DNA of 64,000 nucleotides from Cinclus cinclus (lineage: Eukaryota; Chordata; Aves; Passeriformes; Cinclidae): the NCBI RefSeq assembly GCF_963662255.1, contig NC_085072.1, positions 5,543,001 through 5,607,000 of the forward strand, read 5' to 3'. The notes below the pieces were generated by a model that worked only from the letters and a program-made list of their open reading frames with translations, was not told the DNA's origin and ran no database searches. Of the stretch, positions 28,601 through 40,800 are shown in pieces. Each line of letters starts with the position of its first letter. The first letter of the stretch is position 1. The position numbers and the translations under genes are program-made.

Positions 28601-31600
28601 ATTTATATATTGTATATTTCTATTTCTATTTCCATTTCCATTTATTTTCTATTTCTATTTATTTTCTATTTCTATTTCTATTTCTATTTCTATTTCTATT
28701 TCTATTTCTATTTCTATTTCTATTTCTATTTCCATTTCTATTTATTTTCTATTTCTATTTCTATTTCTATTTCTATTTCTTTTCTATTTCTATTTCTATT
28801 TCTATTTCTATTTCTATTTCATTTCTATTTCTATTTCATTTCCATTTCCATTTCTATTTCATTTCCATTTCCATGAAGCAATAATATATTAAAATATCTA
28901 GAAATAGCAGAATCCTACACCAAGCCAAGTGTCCCCTGAGAGCTCCTGTTCCCTCAGGCATCACGGAGATGCTGAGCCAGCTGCTCTCGGGCTGGCTGGC
29001 TGACCACAACTGGACCAAGAAGTACCATTTCCATGTCACCTACCTGCTCCTCAGCGGGGTCACCAACCTGCTGGGGCCCCTGGCCACCACCTTCCCACTG
29101 CTCCTGGCCTACACCGTGGCCTTTGCCATCTTCTCTGGAGGTTTCATGGCTCTGGTGCTGCCCGTGCTGGTGAGTGCAGCGTGTGCTCAGCCAGGGTCTG
29201 GGTCCTGCTCCAGCCCCAGGAGCACCTGGAACACACAGATCCTGCTGGAGACCACGGGGATGTCCCAGGGCTGGAGTCCCTCTGCTCTGGAGCCAGGCTC
29301 AGAGAGCTGGGGGTGCTCACCTGGACAGGAGAAGGCTCCAGGGAGAGCTCAGAGCTCCTTGCAGAGCCTGAAGGGGATCCAGGAGAGCTGGACAGGGACT
29401 GGGGACAAGGGATGAGGACAGGACACAGGGAATGGTTTCCACTGCCAGAGGGCAGGGATGGATGGATATTGGGAAGGAATTGTTCCCTGGGAGGGTGGGC
29501 AGGCCCTGGCACAGGGCGCCCCCAGCAGCTGTGGCTGCCCCTGGATTCCTGGGATTGTCCCAGGCCAGGTTGGACACTGGGTCTTGGAGCAGCCTGGGAC
29601 AGTGGAAGGTGTCCCTGCCCATGGGCTTCCAACCCAAACCACTCCAGGATTCTGATCCAGGTAGGGAGGCACCATTATAATTTGGCAGTTCTTTCTGGAA
29701 GGCATTCAGAGTTTAAAACTCCTTCCTCAAAGTCTGGGCAGCTGGAAGGCAGAAAAGCGTTTTCCATGCCAGTGATTTCCACCCCTGCCTTAAGGAGGTG
29801 AACAGATTCCAGGCTGGATCTGACCTACAGGGGCAAAATCCTTCCATAGCTGCAGCTGAAGAGGAAATTCCCCAGAAAAAGAATCAAATAATTTCTCTTG
29901 TGCTTAAAATAATAAAAATTCAATTAATCTCTAGTGCATAGGCATTCCTATGAACCCAATCACTAATTATCCATTTTGGTTTCCAAACAGGTGGATCTGG
30001 TGGGTGTGGAAAAGCTCCACAGCTATCTGGGGTTTGCTGCCTTCTTTGCAGGGATAGCAGCCATGGGAGGACCCCCTCTAGCAGGTATGTCATGTTACAT
30101 AGAACACACACCCACCCCAGAAATCCAGGGATAAAACATGCTGCTGGTTCACTCTCCTACAGGGATCCATCCCAGGATGGGGTTTCTGTTCAGAGAGAGA
30201 GAGAAAAAAAATCCTATTTCAGAAATGTATTTTTATAGACAGGCAACATTTTGTTTGGGAATTTGAAAAATCCAACCAGCAGCTTGGAAAATGCTGCCTG
30301 GAATATTTAGAAAATGCTGCTTGGAATATTTAGAAAATGCTGCCTGGAATATCTGGAAAATGCAGTGAAGCCCCATGTGCACAGTTCAGCCCTGACCACA
30401 GCAGGATAACGAGCACATCACCATGGATTTTACTCCCAATGGTGTTAAAATAACACTGAACTTGGACTGGAGGGGAAGCAAGGAGACAAGGGAAAGCAAG
30501 GACAGGCTCAGCAGCATTCCCACCAGACAGAGGCACTGAAACATCAGGAGAGGCCTCTGTAATCTCTTGTTTTGACAGAGATTACACAGCTCAGCCACCA
30601 GAGCTCTGGGCCCAGAGATAAGGAGCATGAAAAGCCTTTGCTCTTCTCCCTCTGCCAGGAAACCAAGGCAGCTGGGAGGATTTGGGAGATTTCAAGTGCT
30701 TAGAAATGAGTGTCCAGTCTCTGCTAAGGAGCAGGGGACTTGTTCTTCTCCAAACAGCTTGGGCAGGACAAAGCTCTTCCTTCCCTGCAGCCCAACAAGC
30801 CAGCTGCTCCCAGGGCAGCAGGAAAGGGGATTCTGCCCCTGGGCCCCACTCAGGTGACACCCCACCTGCAGAGCTGCCTCAGCCCTGGGGAAAAACACTG
30901 GGAGGATGTGGAGCTGCTGGAGAGTCCAGGGAAGGTCATGGAGATGCTCCCACGGCTGCAGCCCCTCTGCTCTGGAGCCAGGCTCAGAGAGCTGGGAATG
31001 TTCACCAAGGGAAGGACCCAGGGAGACTCAGAGTCCCTTCCAGAGCCTAAAGGGGCTCCAGGAGTGCTGGAGAGAGACTTGGGACAAGGGAGGATGGAAC
31101 AGGATACAGGGAATAGATTCCCACAGCCAGAGGGAAGGGTTGGATGGGATATTGGGAAGGAATTGTTCCCTGTGAGGGTGGGCAGGCCCTGGCACAGGGT
31201 GCCCCCAGCAGCTGTGGCTGCCCCTGGATCCCTGGGAGTGTCCAAGGTCAGGTTGGACACTGGGGCTTGGAGCACCTGGGACAGTGAACGGTGTCCCTGC
31301 CCATGGCAGGGTGGAATGGGAGGAGCTTTAGGGTCCTTTCCAATCCAAACCATCATTTTTTTTGTTCCCTGCCCTCCAAATCAGCTGCCCCCAGCCTGCA
31401 GAGGCACTTGGCTCAAAGCTGCCAAGAATTCTGTAAATTCCAGCTCCATGCAAAGTTTCAGCAATGCTGCTGTTCCACCAGCACAGGGAAAAATTTATAT
31501 TCCTAATCAATATCCCTGGGCTGGTTATGCTCTGCCTGTGGATGCAATTTCAAGGAGCCAAAACATTTCATTGACAATGAGCTTCCCACTGCCAGGGTGA

Positions 31601-34600
31601 TGCACAACCTGGATTCCAGATCTCTGCTGCTGGTACAAGGTGTGCATTCAGCACAAAGCAATCCCTCAATCCCACTGAATCCCCTGACACAGCAACACCC
31701 AGCAGGAGCTAAGCACCTCTTATCCACACTCACACTGCAATTATATTTTCATCCACCTGCAATATATTTTCACTAACGGGAAGCCTTTTGCTTTCTGCAG
31801 TGGGTTTGTAAAACAAGCAGGTTTCCTGCAAAAAGCTTTCCATAGCAATCAGGCTTAATGCAGGTGAGATAAAAAAAGTCAAGAAGCAAAACACTTCCTG
31901 ATCCATCTCATTACAGGCAGAGCAAGATGGAAACAATCCAGAGCTCAGGATCCAGGTTTGGGATCCAAGATAAATTCTGCAATTTTCTCTTCCAATGCAG
32001 TTTTAAGTGTGAAAACGGAGTGAGACTATAAACTCCTGATGAAGTGTCCAAAACCATTTGCTCCTTGCAGAAGGCAGCATTAAAATGCTCTGTGAGACCC
32101 TGGGATTTGGTGCTCTCACCTCCCAAAAAACTTGAGTTCAGAATTGCAATTTTTACCAAACTCGAGCGCTTTTATGCAGTGGAAATACTGATGGTGGATA
32201 ATGAGAACTGCAAAGGATAAAACTGCCTGATTTACGTATTAGACCAAAGCTTAATGCAAGGAAAAGGTGACTTACCTGCAAATCTGTTCAGCTGAAAGCC
32301 CTGAAATCCAGGGGCAGCTGGCAGGACCCAAAAGGAAAGTCTGGAGTCTCCTTCAGAGCTCCCCATCCACCAACACCTCTGGATGCTGCCACGCTGAAAA
32401 AACCCAACCCAAACCAGAACAAACATTTTGGCAGCCACGAGCCAGCTGAGGAGAGAGGGCCACAGTTTATTTCCACAAGCAGTACAAATCACTGACTCAA
32501 AGTGCAGAAGAGCTGAACCAAAGCATGTAATGCAAATTCTACAAGAGATTCCAGCCCTCAGAGCATGAATTCCAATCCCAAGAAATTTGGGTGGTGAAAG
32601 GGAAGAGGATGGAGTCACCCAAAAGCTCTGCTGGCACACATATTCAGACATTTTCTACATTTTACCTTCACCTTCCCACTGAATTTTGCTCCTCAGGGCA
32701 TTAGGAAATAATAAAACTTCTGATTAAAGATCAGCAGACAGCCTGACCCAGCTGGTAGCACCAGCAGTGCTGGGAATGTTTAGTTTGGATTACACTGAGG
32801 CCTGGGATTTACCAGCATTCCTTACAAAACTGCTGCTTTGCTGGGGTTTGGACACCACAAGCTCCTAGTTCAGCTCTCTGCAGCAGGAGTGATTATTATT
32901 TTGGAGAAGAACTGGGGGCACAGAGACTGGAGTGGCTTCCAAAGGATGGGGTGTGACAGAAGTTCATGGCTGTGCTGCCAGTGAGGCAATGCTGGTAAAT
33001 CCCACTGCACCTAAATCCCATTCAGCACACAAAAAAAAAAAAAAAAACCAAGAAAATGTTAAAAATAAATAAATAAATTAACCAATATCCAGAAGGATAT
33101 TTTAAGAATAACTGCAATAAATCAGAGCTCAACTGGAGCACTCTGTCCTGCTCCTCCCACCAGTAACTACGTCAGCATCCCTTTTCCTCTCCAAATCCCT
33201 TTGAGATTTTGAGAGACCTCCAGGCAGCAAAAGCAGATCCTATCCCTGGGGATGAAACACTCCTCAAGAGCCTCAGGGTCATGGGAGAGTCCCCCAGTGC
33301 AGCCCCACGGGATGGGTGCTCCTGTCCAGCTGCAGCTCCGGCTGCTCCGCACGACATCCCCGAGGAACAAACACAGGGACTCCCCCCGAGACAGCCATGA
33401 GCCAACAGAAACTGAAACTGGGCAACAGCAGCTTTTGCTCTGCTTTAGAAAACCTTCCTGCAGCTGTGGAAATCTACAGCAGGGAAATGTCAGTGCCTCC
33501 CTCCAGCACAGATCCCGAGTTTTACTGGCACCCTCTCCCTGCACAAGTCCGAGCCCAGGATCTCAGGGACTGTACCATGTCCCTTCCTGGGTTTAAGAAT
33601 CCCAGATTTGGGCCAGATCTGCTGGTGGTGTAAATCATGGAAGCCCATGGATGTCTGGATTCCATGGATATCTCCAGAGGAATTGCATTTCATGCCAGCA
33701 GCAGATCTGGCTCAGCTGCTTCCCCACACCCACCCATCCCACACCACATTTGGGACTGGATTAGGGTTTCTATGTGCAGCAGCATCTCCCACTTTGCAGA
33801 TTTTTGATTCAAAGAGAGGAATTCTCCACCTTTCAAAGGACTGCCCAGACCCGAGATTTGCCAGGACCAAACCCAGCACTTGGAGGTCACTTTAAAAGGT
33901 GACCTGCATTCTCCAGAGATTCCTGAGGCTCCATGGAATTCAGCTTTTCCTTTTAAGTCCTCCCAGAGCTACTTTTATCAAGTTCACTTCCAGCTCCTGG
34001 CCTGGGGTCTCTCCTGTTAGACAAGGTCTGCTCACAAGAAGACAAAGCTGGAGAACAGGAGGTTTGCAGCCCAGATGTTTGCAAATACCAGCACATGCAA
34101 GTTATCCCATCAATCCAACAGGATCTTCCATCAGCCACTTTTGGCCCACTTATTTAAACAGGAAAAAAAAAAATAATTCAGGGATTAAATTCAATCAAAT
34201 TAAACACCATGTCTACTACAAGGATCAAAACTGGCTCTGGAAAAAGTAACCTGCATGTCATTTCCTTACAGGAAATGCCGCCCAGGAAGAGTTAAAATAA
34301 TTTAAGGAAAATATCTGAGCAATTCTTAGATGAGAACACACATCCCTTGCTTCCCGCCTAACCTCCCCAAATGTTTTTGTTTTTTTGTTTGTTTGGTTGG
34401 TTTTATTTTGTTTTGGTTTTTTTGTTGTTGTTGTTTTTTGGGTTTTTTTTGGTTTGGTTTGGTTTTTTTTTGTTTTTGTTTTTCTCACTGAGAAAAATCC
34501 CATAGCTTTAATAACAACCTTCTCTCCTGCAGGGTGGCTCTATGACTACACCCAGACCTACGTCTGCTCCTTCCTCTTTGCTGGAGCCTGTGCTCTCATC

Positions 34601-34687
34601 TCACCTATTTCCTTCTTCTTCGAGCCTTCAGCCCAAAAATGGAAGCTAAAAAAAGCCAGTTTGAACAAGAGCCCCAGGTCCAGCTAA
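22545..34687 (+). CDS. SLC16A4: Monocarboxylate transporter 5-like protein (MCT5), 8 recognised coding exons
   Basis: Orphan member of the SLC16 major-facilitator family, predicted to have 12 membrane helices in the plasma membrane; its substrate is not established. Exons: about 22545-22685 (start undefined), 23673-23805, 24536-24679, 25393-25554, 26074-26616, 28958-29169, 29991-30084 and 34533-34687. Exons 2-8 splice in phase with GT-AG sites and encode 480 residues without a stop. Recognisable pieces are [13 protein letters not shown] (TM1), [80 protein letters not shown] and [10 protein letters not shown]. Each aligns in order with human SLC16A4. Exon 5 carries the long, poorly conserved TM6-TM7 loop. 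No in-frame ATG is visible in exon 1, so the true start may lie in an upstream exon or the 5' end may be damaged. The gene lies in the same orientation as LAMTOR5 and converges on RBM15. Confidence 0.92.
22681..22739. repeat. 20-bp triplication containing the SLC16A4 exon 1 splice donor
   Basis: Three head-to-tail copies of ACCTGGTGAGCAGGGAATGG, the first beginning TCCTGG and the last one base shorter. Each copy contains CTGGTGAGC, so three potential donors occur at 22686, 22706 and 22726. Use of the second or third would add 20 or 40 bases and break the frame to exon 2. Confidence 0.9.
23950..24215 (+). mobile_element. CR1 LINE 3' end in SLC16A4 intron 2
   Basis: Sense-orientation CR1: GGAAGAAATCCTTCCCTGTG, a GGTGAGGCCCTAGCACAGGG block, CAGGTTGGACACTGG, and the terminal CTCTTCCAACCCAAACCATT. 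Truncated copy of about 260 bases. Confidence 0.85.
24780..25060 (+). mobile_element. CR1 LINE 3' end in SLC16A4 intron 3
   Basis: Sense-orientation CR1 with the GTTCTTCCCCCAGAGGGTGC block, GGTTGGACTGGATGATCC, and terminal GGATATTCTGGGATTCTGTG. Close relative of the copy at about 2990-3290, indicating the same subfamily. Confidence 0.85.
26617..28957. other. SLC16A4 intron 5 with AT-rich block
   Basis: From about 27,700 to 28,610 the intron is almost purely A/T, made of imperfect ATATAATA-like runs with no clean unit. It then passes into a regular hexamer array and ends just before exon 6. No coding potential was seen. Confidence 0.75.
28612..28874. repeat. TATTTC hexamer microsatellite in SLC16A4 intron 5
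   Basis: About 260 bases of TATTTC repeats on the plus strand, with CATTTC and TATTTATTTTC interruptions. It ends about 85 bases before the exon 6 acceptor, and its pyrimidine strand is the transcribed-sense strand. The YFYF-like open frames here are repeat artefacts. Confidence 0.9.
29170..29665 (+). mobile_element. CR1 LINE 3' end in SLC16A4 intron 6
   Basis: About 495-base sense CR1. It starts immediately after the exon 6 donor and runs through the CTCAGAGAGCTGGGGGTGCT, GAATTGTTCCCTGGGAGGG and CAGGTTGGACACTGG blocks to the terminal TTCCAACCCAAACCACTCC. Confidence 0.85.
30286..30363. repeat. Short 25-bp tandem repeat in SLC16A4 intron 7
   Basis: Three near-identical copies of GAAAATGCTGCCTGGAATAT plus a few bases. 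A small local duplication without coding sense. Confidence 0.8.
30870..31362 (+). mobile_element. CR1 LINE 3' end in SLC16A4 intron 7
   Basis: Sense CR1 of about 490 bases: GGCTCAGAGAGCTGGGAATG, GAATTGTTCCCTGTGAGGG, CAGGTTGGACACTGGGGCTT, terminal TTTCCAATCCAAACCATC. Similar to the copy in intron 6. Confidence 0.85.
31363..34532. other. Rest of SLC16A4 intron 7, no exon seen
   Basis: Mostly mixed sequence without recognisable coding. A 17-base A run with following AAAT repeats lies at about 33030-33080. A T/G-rich simple tract (GTTT, GGTT and TTG mixtures) at about 34373-34485 lies just upstream of the exon 8 acceptor. Confidence 0.6.
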
Positions 34688-34824
34688 AGTTTTAAAGGCT
34701 GGGCTTTGATTGCTTATATGCTGGGAAAGCCACTGCCTGTACTGGGAAGTATCAACAGCAGCAAGACTGAAAATTGGAATTTTTGGCTGCCAGATTCAGT
34801 CTGTATACCTGGATATTTCTCCTG

Positions 34825-34830
34825 ATTAAA
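34825..34830 (+). terminator. SLC16A4: Candidate poly(A) signal of SLC16A4 (ATTAAA)
   Basis: ATTAAA, 138 bases after the stop codon at 34685-34687. A canonical AATAAA also occurs at 35749-35754 and could end a longer transcript. The sequence does not decide between them. Confidence 0.45.
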
Positions 34831-35748
34831 GCCATCTGAGAAATGCACAGTGTGAAGTGTTACTTCATGGGACAAATGCAGCCCAGGGTGTGGATGGGTC
34901 TGGTTTTCAATGTGCCTTTGCTCCTGAGCTGGGCTTTTCTGCCTCTCAGATTTAATCCTCAGCTCCATCCTTCCCAGAGCAGAGCTGACTCACTCACCTC
35001 GTGGGATGAGCAGCCAGGGAGCTCCAAGTGCCAGAGCACAGCCAGAGATTTCAGCTCTTTCTATTCAGACACAAACAATTGGCCCCAGGGAGGGATGCAG
35101 GGGCAGGGACAGGGAGATCAGGGTGATACTTCCCTGAGGATCAGCTGCTCCAGGAGCCCCTCTCTCTGTGGGGAGGATGCTGCAGTGATTCCACCTTCCA
35201 GGCACATTTATAGCCACAGCACAGAGGACCTGGAGGCAAAACCAGTTTTAATTAAAGCCAGAATCACGACGCAGCAAAGTCAGAGACCACCCCCCCCCCC
35301 CCCTTGGCCTCCTCTGCCCTTCTCCCCAGCTTCCCAACTATCCAGAGATTCCCAGGGATCCCCTAACACACAAAGGCAGCTCCAGTGCTGAGCCTGGATT
35401 CAACCAGCATCCCACAGATTGCATTTGGAAGGGTAAGACACAACACAGCAGCTTTGACTTCCTTCCCAGCAGTGAAGGTGCAATGTTTTGCATTATCACC
35501 AGGTATTTCAAATTACTATGTCAACCTGGGATATTCATTCCAGCCAATGGCACTATCCTTCTTTTTACCTTTCCCCTTTTTTAATTATTAAGGAGATTTG
35601 ATTATCCTATTTTTTTTCTCACCCCTTTTATTCCTCACCCCCTTTTTTTTAATATTAAGGCAGCAAGAGAGTTGTTTCACCTATAGAAGCACTCCTGTAA
35701 ACTGTGAAATGGGTCATTTCAAGTCCAAAAATGAGGTGGTCTATATTT

Positions 35749-35754
35749 AATAAA
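35749..35754 (+). terminator. SLC16A4: Alternative distal poly(A) signal of SLC16A4
   Basis: AATAAA in the context TTTAATAAAAAGC, about 1.06 kb after the stop codon. It is a canonical signal, so a 1.1 kb 3' untranslated region is possible. Confidence 0.4.
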
Positions 35755-37444
35755 AAGCTAGAGAGTAACAGTTTCAAGGAGCTCCAACACTGTCAGAGGT
35801 AAGAAAGTTCCTCCATAGAGGAACCAAATCCAGCAGTAACACAATTATACAGTGCCAAAGAAATCGTGCTTAAATGAGGGGGAAATGACAGGGAATGGGG
35901 GATATCAGTGCTACAAACCAGTTCATTTTTCATATACTGTTGCACAGCTTATCACAGGAATCTGCAGGCAGCAAGTGCTTTGGGAATGGTCCTTTTACAC
36001 TGTAACCATCATCCTTTTATACCCTGAACCTCATCCAGCACTCTGTGATTAGGATGGACCAGTTAATATCTGCACCCAGGACAGGATCCCGAGGGGGGAA
36101 CGTTCCAAACCACCAGGATTTCTGGGTAAGATTCTTATTTCCGGATAAGATTATTATTTCTGACGTGTTTAAGGCACTGGGAGTTGAAGGGGGATGAACA
36201 GGTACCATACTGAGCCAGTCCTGCACTGAGGCCTCAGCCAAGCCCTTCTGCAGCAGGGAGGAAGTCTTCATTTAAAAAAATTCAGTTTTCACCCCTTGAA
36301 ACAATAAAATTCCTCGCTCTCACCGAATCAAACACTGCCAGCAGCTTTGGTTTGCTGCTCTTACAGGAACTATGCGGGAGCCTTGGCTTCAGGTTTTCCA
36401 GTCTTAAAGATTTAAACCCCAACTAATTCTGCTTCTCCCTAAGAGCAGCTGTGTTTTTGGCTTTTAACAGAGTGGGACCAAAGCAAAGAAAGAGGCACCC
36501 CACCATCTCCTCACCCTGCTGCTCCCACTCTGCACAATTCCAACACCTTTCCCTATGTTCTGCTCTCGCCCTGTAAATGAAGCCTCTGCTCAACACCTTC
36601 CTCTCAGCACAAGCCCTGTGATATTTTCACCTCTTTTGCCACCAAGAAACAACTTGGCAGGATGTGGTGTCCACACTCCCCATCCCATCTGCTCCAACAA
36701 AGCTCCCCTTCAAACCCCCAGGATTTTAAGGGGAGTCCTGCTCTGTCTCCCCATCAGACCAATATGTCACCAATTCCTCACCCTGATTTAGCAAAATGGG
36801 AGTGCTTGTCCCCCCTCTCTTTCCTTCTGCAGAGGAGCAAACAGCTCAGGAGCTCCCATTTCCCACATCCCAGCCCATGGATGGGCACCACCAGCCTTTA
36901 TCTGCCCCCAAAATAATCCTGCACAGGCAAAGCACCTTTCTCCAGCCACCATTACCTCTTGTCTATCCAAAATTGTTGAGGAAACCAATGCCCACAATGA
37001 GAAACTCCTCCCAGGAGCCCTGCACCATCCTGCCAGTGGGCTGGTGAAGTCTTCAAACCTTTGTCTTCCCACTGAGCAGGCCCAGGGTAACTTCTGATGG
37101 TCAAACACATCTCTGCTCACACCTCGTGCTGGGAAGGCAAGCACAGAACAGATGGTTCAGTTCCCCTGGCAGCTCTGAAAACCAAAGGCATTTCTTTACT
37201 GCAGGATACAACATGTGCATGAGAGAAACCAGCAGTGAGCAGGATGGGAACATCTGCCCCCAGGAAGGTTTTCCCATCCCACTGAAGTCATCTTGCAAAT
37301 CACTTCCTAAAGCTGGTTTTGTGTAGTGCAGAACAGACAGGGTGTGTGGAGAAATGCAAGAGCAGAGGTTGCTGGGACACAAATGAGGCTAAAAGGTGCA
37401 ATCTGAGGTGGACTAGAAAATCCCTTTTGTGTCCCTACTCCCTT

Positions 37445-37640
37445 CACAGAATCTTTAAGGTGGAAGAGCCCTCCTGGGTATCAAGTCCAGCCTGTGTCCA
37501 ATCCCCACCCTGTCCCCAGCCCAGAGCACTGAGTGCCATGTCCTGGCACTCCCTGAGCACCTCCAGGGATGGGCACTCCAAACCTCCCTGGGCAGCCCCT
37601 GCCAAGGCCTGACCTTTTCTATGCAGAAATTATTCCTGAA
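37445..37640 (-). mobile_element. CR1 LINE 3'-end fragment
   Basis: TCACAGAATCTTTAAGGTGG, then CCTGTGTCCAATCCCCACC, CATGTCCTGGCACTCCCTG, GATGGGCACTCCAAACCTCC and GCCAAGGCCTGACC. This is the same subfamily as the long copy at about 54745, in the same orientation. Confidence 0.85.
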
Positions 37641-40459
37641 ATTGTTTCCCTTACTCAAAGGAAATTTTTCCACTATTCATCTGTGGGAGAGAAAATCAGC
37701 AGCAATGGCTAAAAATGATCCTCAGCATGAAAAATGCTTTGTAGAAGGGTGGTGCCCTCCCAGCCATCCCTCCTGGTCCTGGGAAGGCAGTGGAGAACAG
37801 GATCCCTCCTACCTTCCAGCCCTCGTGTACCTCACAGGCAGCATCTCCACACTTTGTGCTGGAAAGAAATCACCAGCAGCCTCCTGGATCTCTCCAAGAA
37901 GATAACTGCACACACAATAAATCAAACCCCCTGGAAAACCAATGCCAATCTCAGCACTGTGCCCTGAGTCACCTGGGGGAACATTTCCTGCCCAAGCTCA
38001 TCCTCTGCACGTGGGATAATATTCCATGGCCAGCTGGGTCTTGATGGGAAACTGTATTTGGAAGCACTTTAACCAGGGTTCATTGGTTTAAAAACCTTCT
38101 AAAATGCATGGTGCAGAGAAACCAAACACTAAAGAACTCTCCAAAGATCCAGCGACCTGCAGGGAACCAGAACTGGCTGGGAGGATTCCAAGTGACCAAA
38201 GGAACCCAAAACACAGCCTCCATTTTTCACTGTACCCCAGCAAAGACCTGGTACAACACCTGAGTCCCTTTGGAAAAAAAAAAAATATCAGCTTCATTTA
38301 GATAATTAGTTTCCTGAGCACCAACAGACAGGGGACTGATATCCTGAATACTGATATCCTGAATCATGATTAATTTTAGCACCACAAGATTAAGAAAGCA
38401 AGAAGAAAACATGGAAGGTAAGGATCACTGCTGGGTTTGTGGCATGCAAACAGCTGGGCTGCAGGGGTGCCACCCTTCCTGGGAAGGAAATGCTTTACAA
38501 TTGTTAGCCAGGAATTTACTCCCAGGTGTAATCCTGAAGGAAAACCTGGGCGGCTTCCAGGACCTGCTCCCAGTGCTTGCCAGGCAGAATTGATTTATGG
38601 GGTGGGCACCTGCTGGGTCTTAAACCTGCTTCAAGTGGTGTTCCACATGCCAGGATAAAAAGCTGCTAAGACTCAGCTTGGGTCTATCAAAGCTACAGAA
38701 GTCAGTGCAATTGGAGATCACATACATCAGGAAGCACACTGCACCCCCCATTCCCATTGGAATTATTAATTTATACAGTCACTGTACACCCCTGAGTGTC
38801 CTGGCTACCAGCTGCAGGTTTCTCTTCCTTGTTCTGTATTCTGGGTCATTGAAAGGCAGCACAGAGCTCCCAGAACATGGATTTAGGCATTGCACAGTGC
38901 ACAAAATAAGCCTCTCCTTACCCTGCACTCTCTGTGCTCAGGCTCTGCCCTTGATAAAAAACATAATCTACTAAAAACCAAGGCTGTGACTCTCCCAGCA
39001 CTCCTCAGATGCCAGCAGCAGATAAACCCAGGCATTGGACATGGAGGAAGTTGATCCTGATGTTTACCATAAAATAAGGAACAATTTTTATCTCGCAGTG
39101 AGATCCCCTCCAAGGGCTGGGCTGGGATTAATTCTTATTAAATTTATTGGTTGTTTCTCCAAAGTGCCCAAGCTCTGGGTTTGCTTGGAGAGCTGTCTGG
39201 GAATCCCACACCTCCTCAGAGGGCTGAGACCAGGGTGAGGGACAAGAACTCTGGGTTTAACCCAATCCCTGGGATCTCCCTTGGACCTTTGCAGGGGTTG
39301 TTTGAACCCAAAGCTGCTGGACTGCTGTGCTGCCCTGCTCCCAGCACACTCATTAACCACAGGGGCAAAATCTCCACAATTCCCATTTGAAAGGGGAACA
39401 AGAGGCTTTTTCACATCTGTGGCAGCACAAAACACACCCAAGACAAGGTGCTTCAGCTACTGACACCACCGAGGTTCCTGTGTTTACCTTAAACCATGTG
39501 AAGAAAGCCAAAAGCAATTTAAAATAGCTGGGTAAGGATATGACAACAGGGCCTTCCAGCTGCAGGAAACGTGGCTGTTCTTCCCTCGCCCTGTCTGGCA
39601 GATACTTTGTGGTCTGGGCTGTTTACTTGCCCTCACACACTGGTAACAGGAACACTTTTTTTGGTGCTGGTTTTCCCCCCAGCCTGGAACATGTTCTGCA
39701 GATGTGTTTATGATGCAGAGCATTATTAGGCTGCAATTCAGCAGAGCCTGAATTTAAAAGTTTCACTTCTGAGGAGCTGAAGGCCTTCATAGGAGGTGGG
39801 AGTTGTTTGGAAAATAATAAAAATCTTTAAAGACACCATAATAGATTTCACTGAAGTCCGTGTGAATTTATCAGTGACTTTACAGAACAAAAATTAAAAC
39901 AGATGTTTGAAAACCCAGAAGTTTTAGTTTTAGCTGAGATCCTCAGGGGAAAAGTTTCCAGCCTGCAGAAACCACAAAGGGGATGGGAGCTCTTGCTCAT
40001 GGCCACGGACAATTCCAGAAGTAATTCACAGGTCAAAGTCTCTTTTCCAAAGCAGACTTTGCCTCTGAAGCCACCACCAAGCTTTGCAAAACTTTCCCCT
40101 ACAGATATCCCTCAGATGGAAAAGACAGAGCCAGGATTGTACTCTGGAAGAAAGAGGCAAAGGGTGTCTTTACAACACCCCAGAGACAAAGAGAACACCA
40201 ATAAACCGAGCTCCATCCCCTCAAGCCTTTGGACAAGCTGGAAAGGAGCCACAGCCACCCTGGCTGACACAAGAGTGGTCACAGGAATGGGGGTCTGGGT
40301 GGGATTGGGCTCTCCCAGCCTCAAGCTGCTCTTGGGGTGCAGCTCTGAGTGCCACGAGGAACAGCAAAGGCACTGTCAGATACCTGAGAGCTCAGAACAT
40401 GCTGTGCCTCAGTGCCAGAGGGGCAAGCTGGGCTGGCAGAGGTGAAACACAAGGTCTTG

Positions 40460-40800
40460 AAGTCACAGAACCTTGGAATGGTTTGGGCTGGAAAAAACCT
40501 TAAAGCTCAGCTTGTTCCTCTCCCTGCCATGGCAGGGACACCTTCCACTATCCCAGGTTGCTCCAAGCCCCGTCCAGCCTGGCCTTGGACACTTCAGGGG
40601 TGGGGCAGCCACAGCTGCTCTGGGCACTGTGTGCCAGGGCCTGCCCACCCCCACAAGGATTTCTTCCAATATCAAACCCCAATTTCTCCTTTTTCAGTTG
40701 AATCCACTCCCCTTTGTCCTGTCACTCCAGCTCCTGACAAGGAGTCCCTCCTGAATTCTGTACACAGTCTTGTCTTCACCCACCCAAGAAGAGCAGCATG
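40460..40800 (-). mobile_element. CR1 LINE 3'-end fragment
   Basis: CACAGAACCTTGGAATGGTT, GCCATGGCAGGGACACC, CCAAGCCCCGTCCAGCCTGG and GTGCCAGGGCCTGCCCACCC blocks in the usual order. 5'-truncated. Confidence 0.85.

Noticed and set aside
28480..28884. YFYF-rich open frame of 134 codons
   Set aside because: Pure product of the TATTTC hexamer microsatellite.
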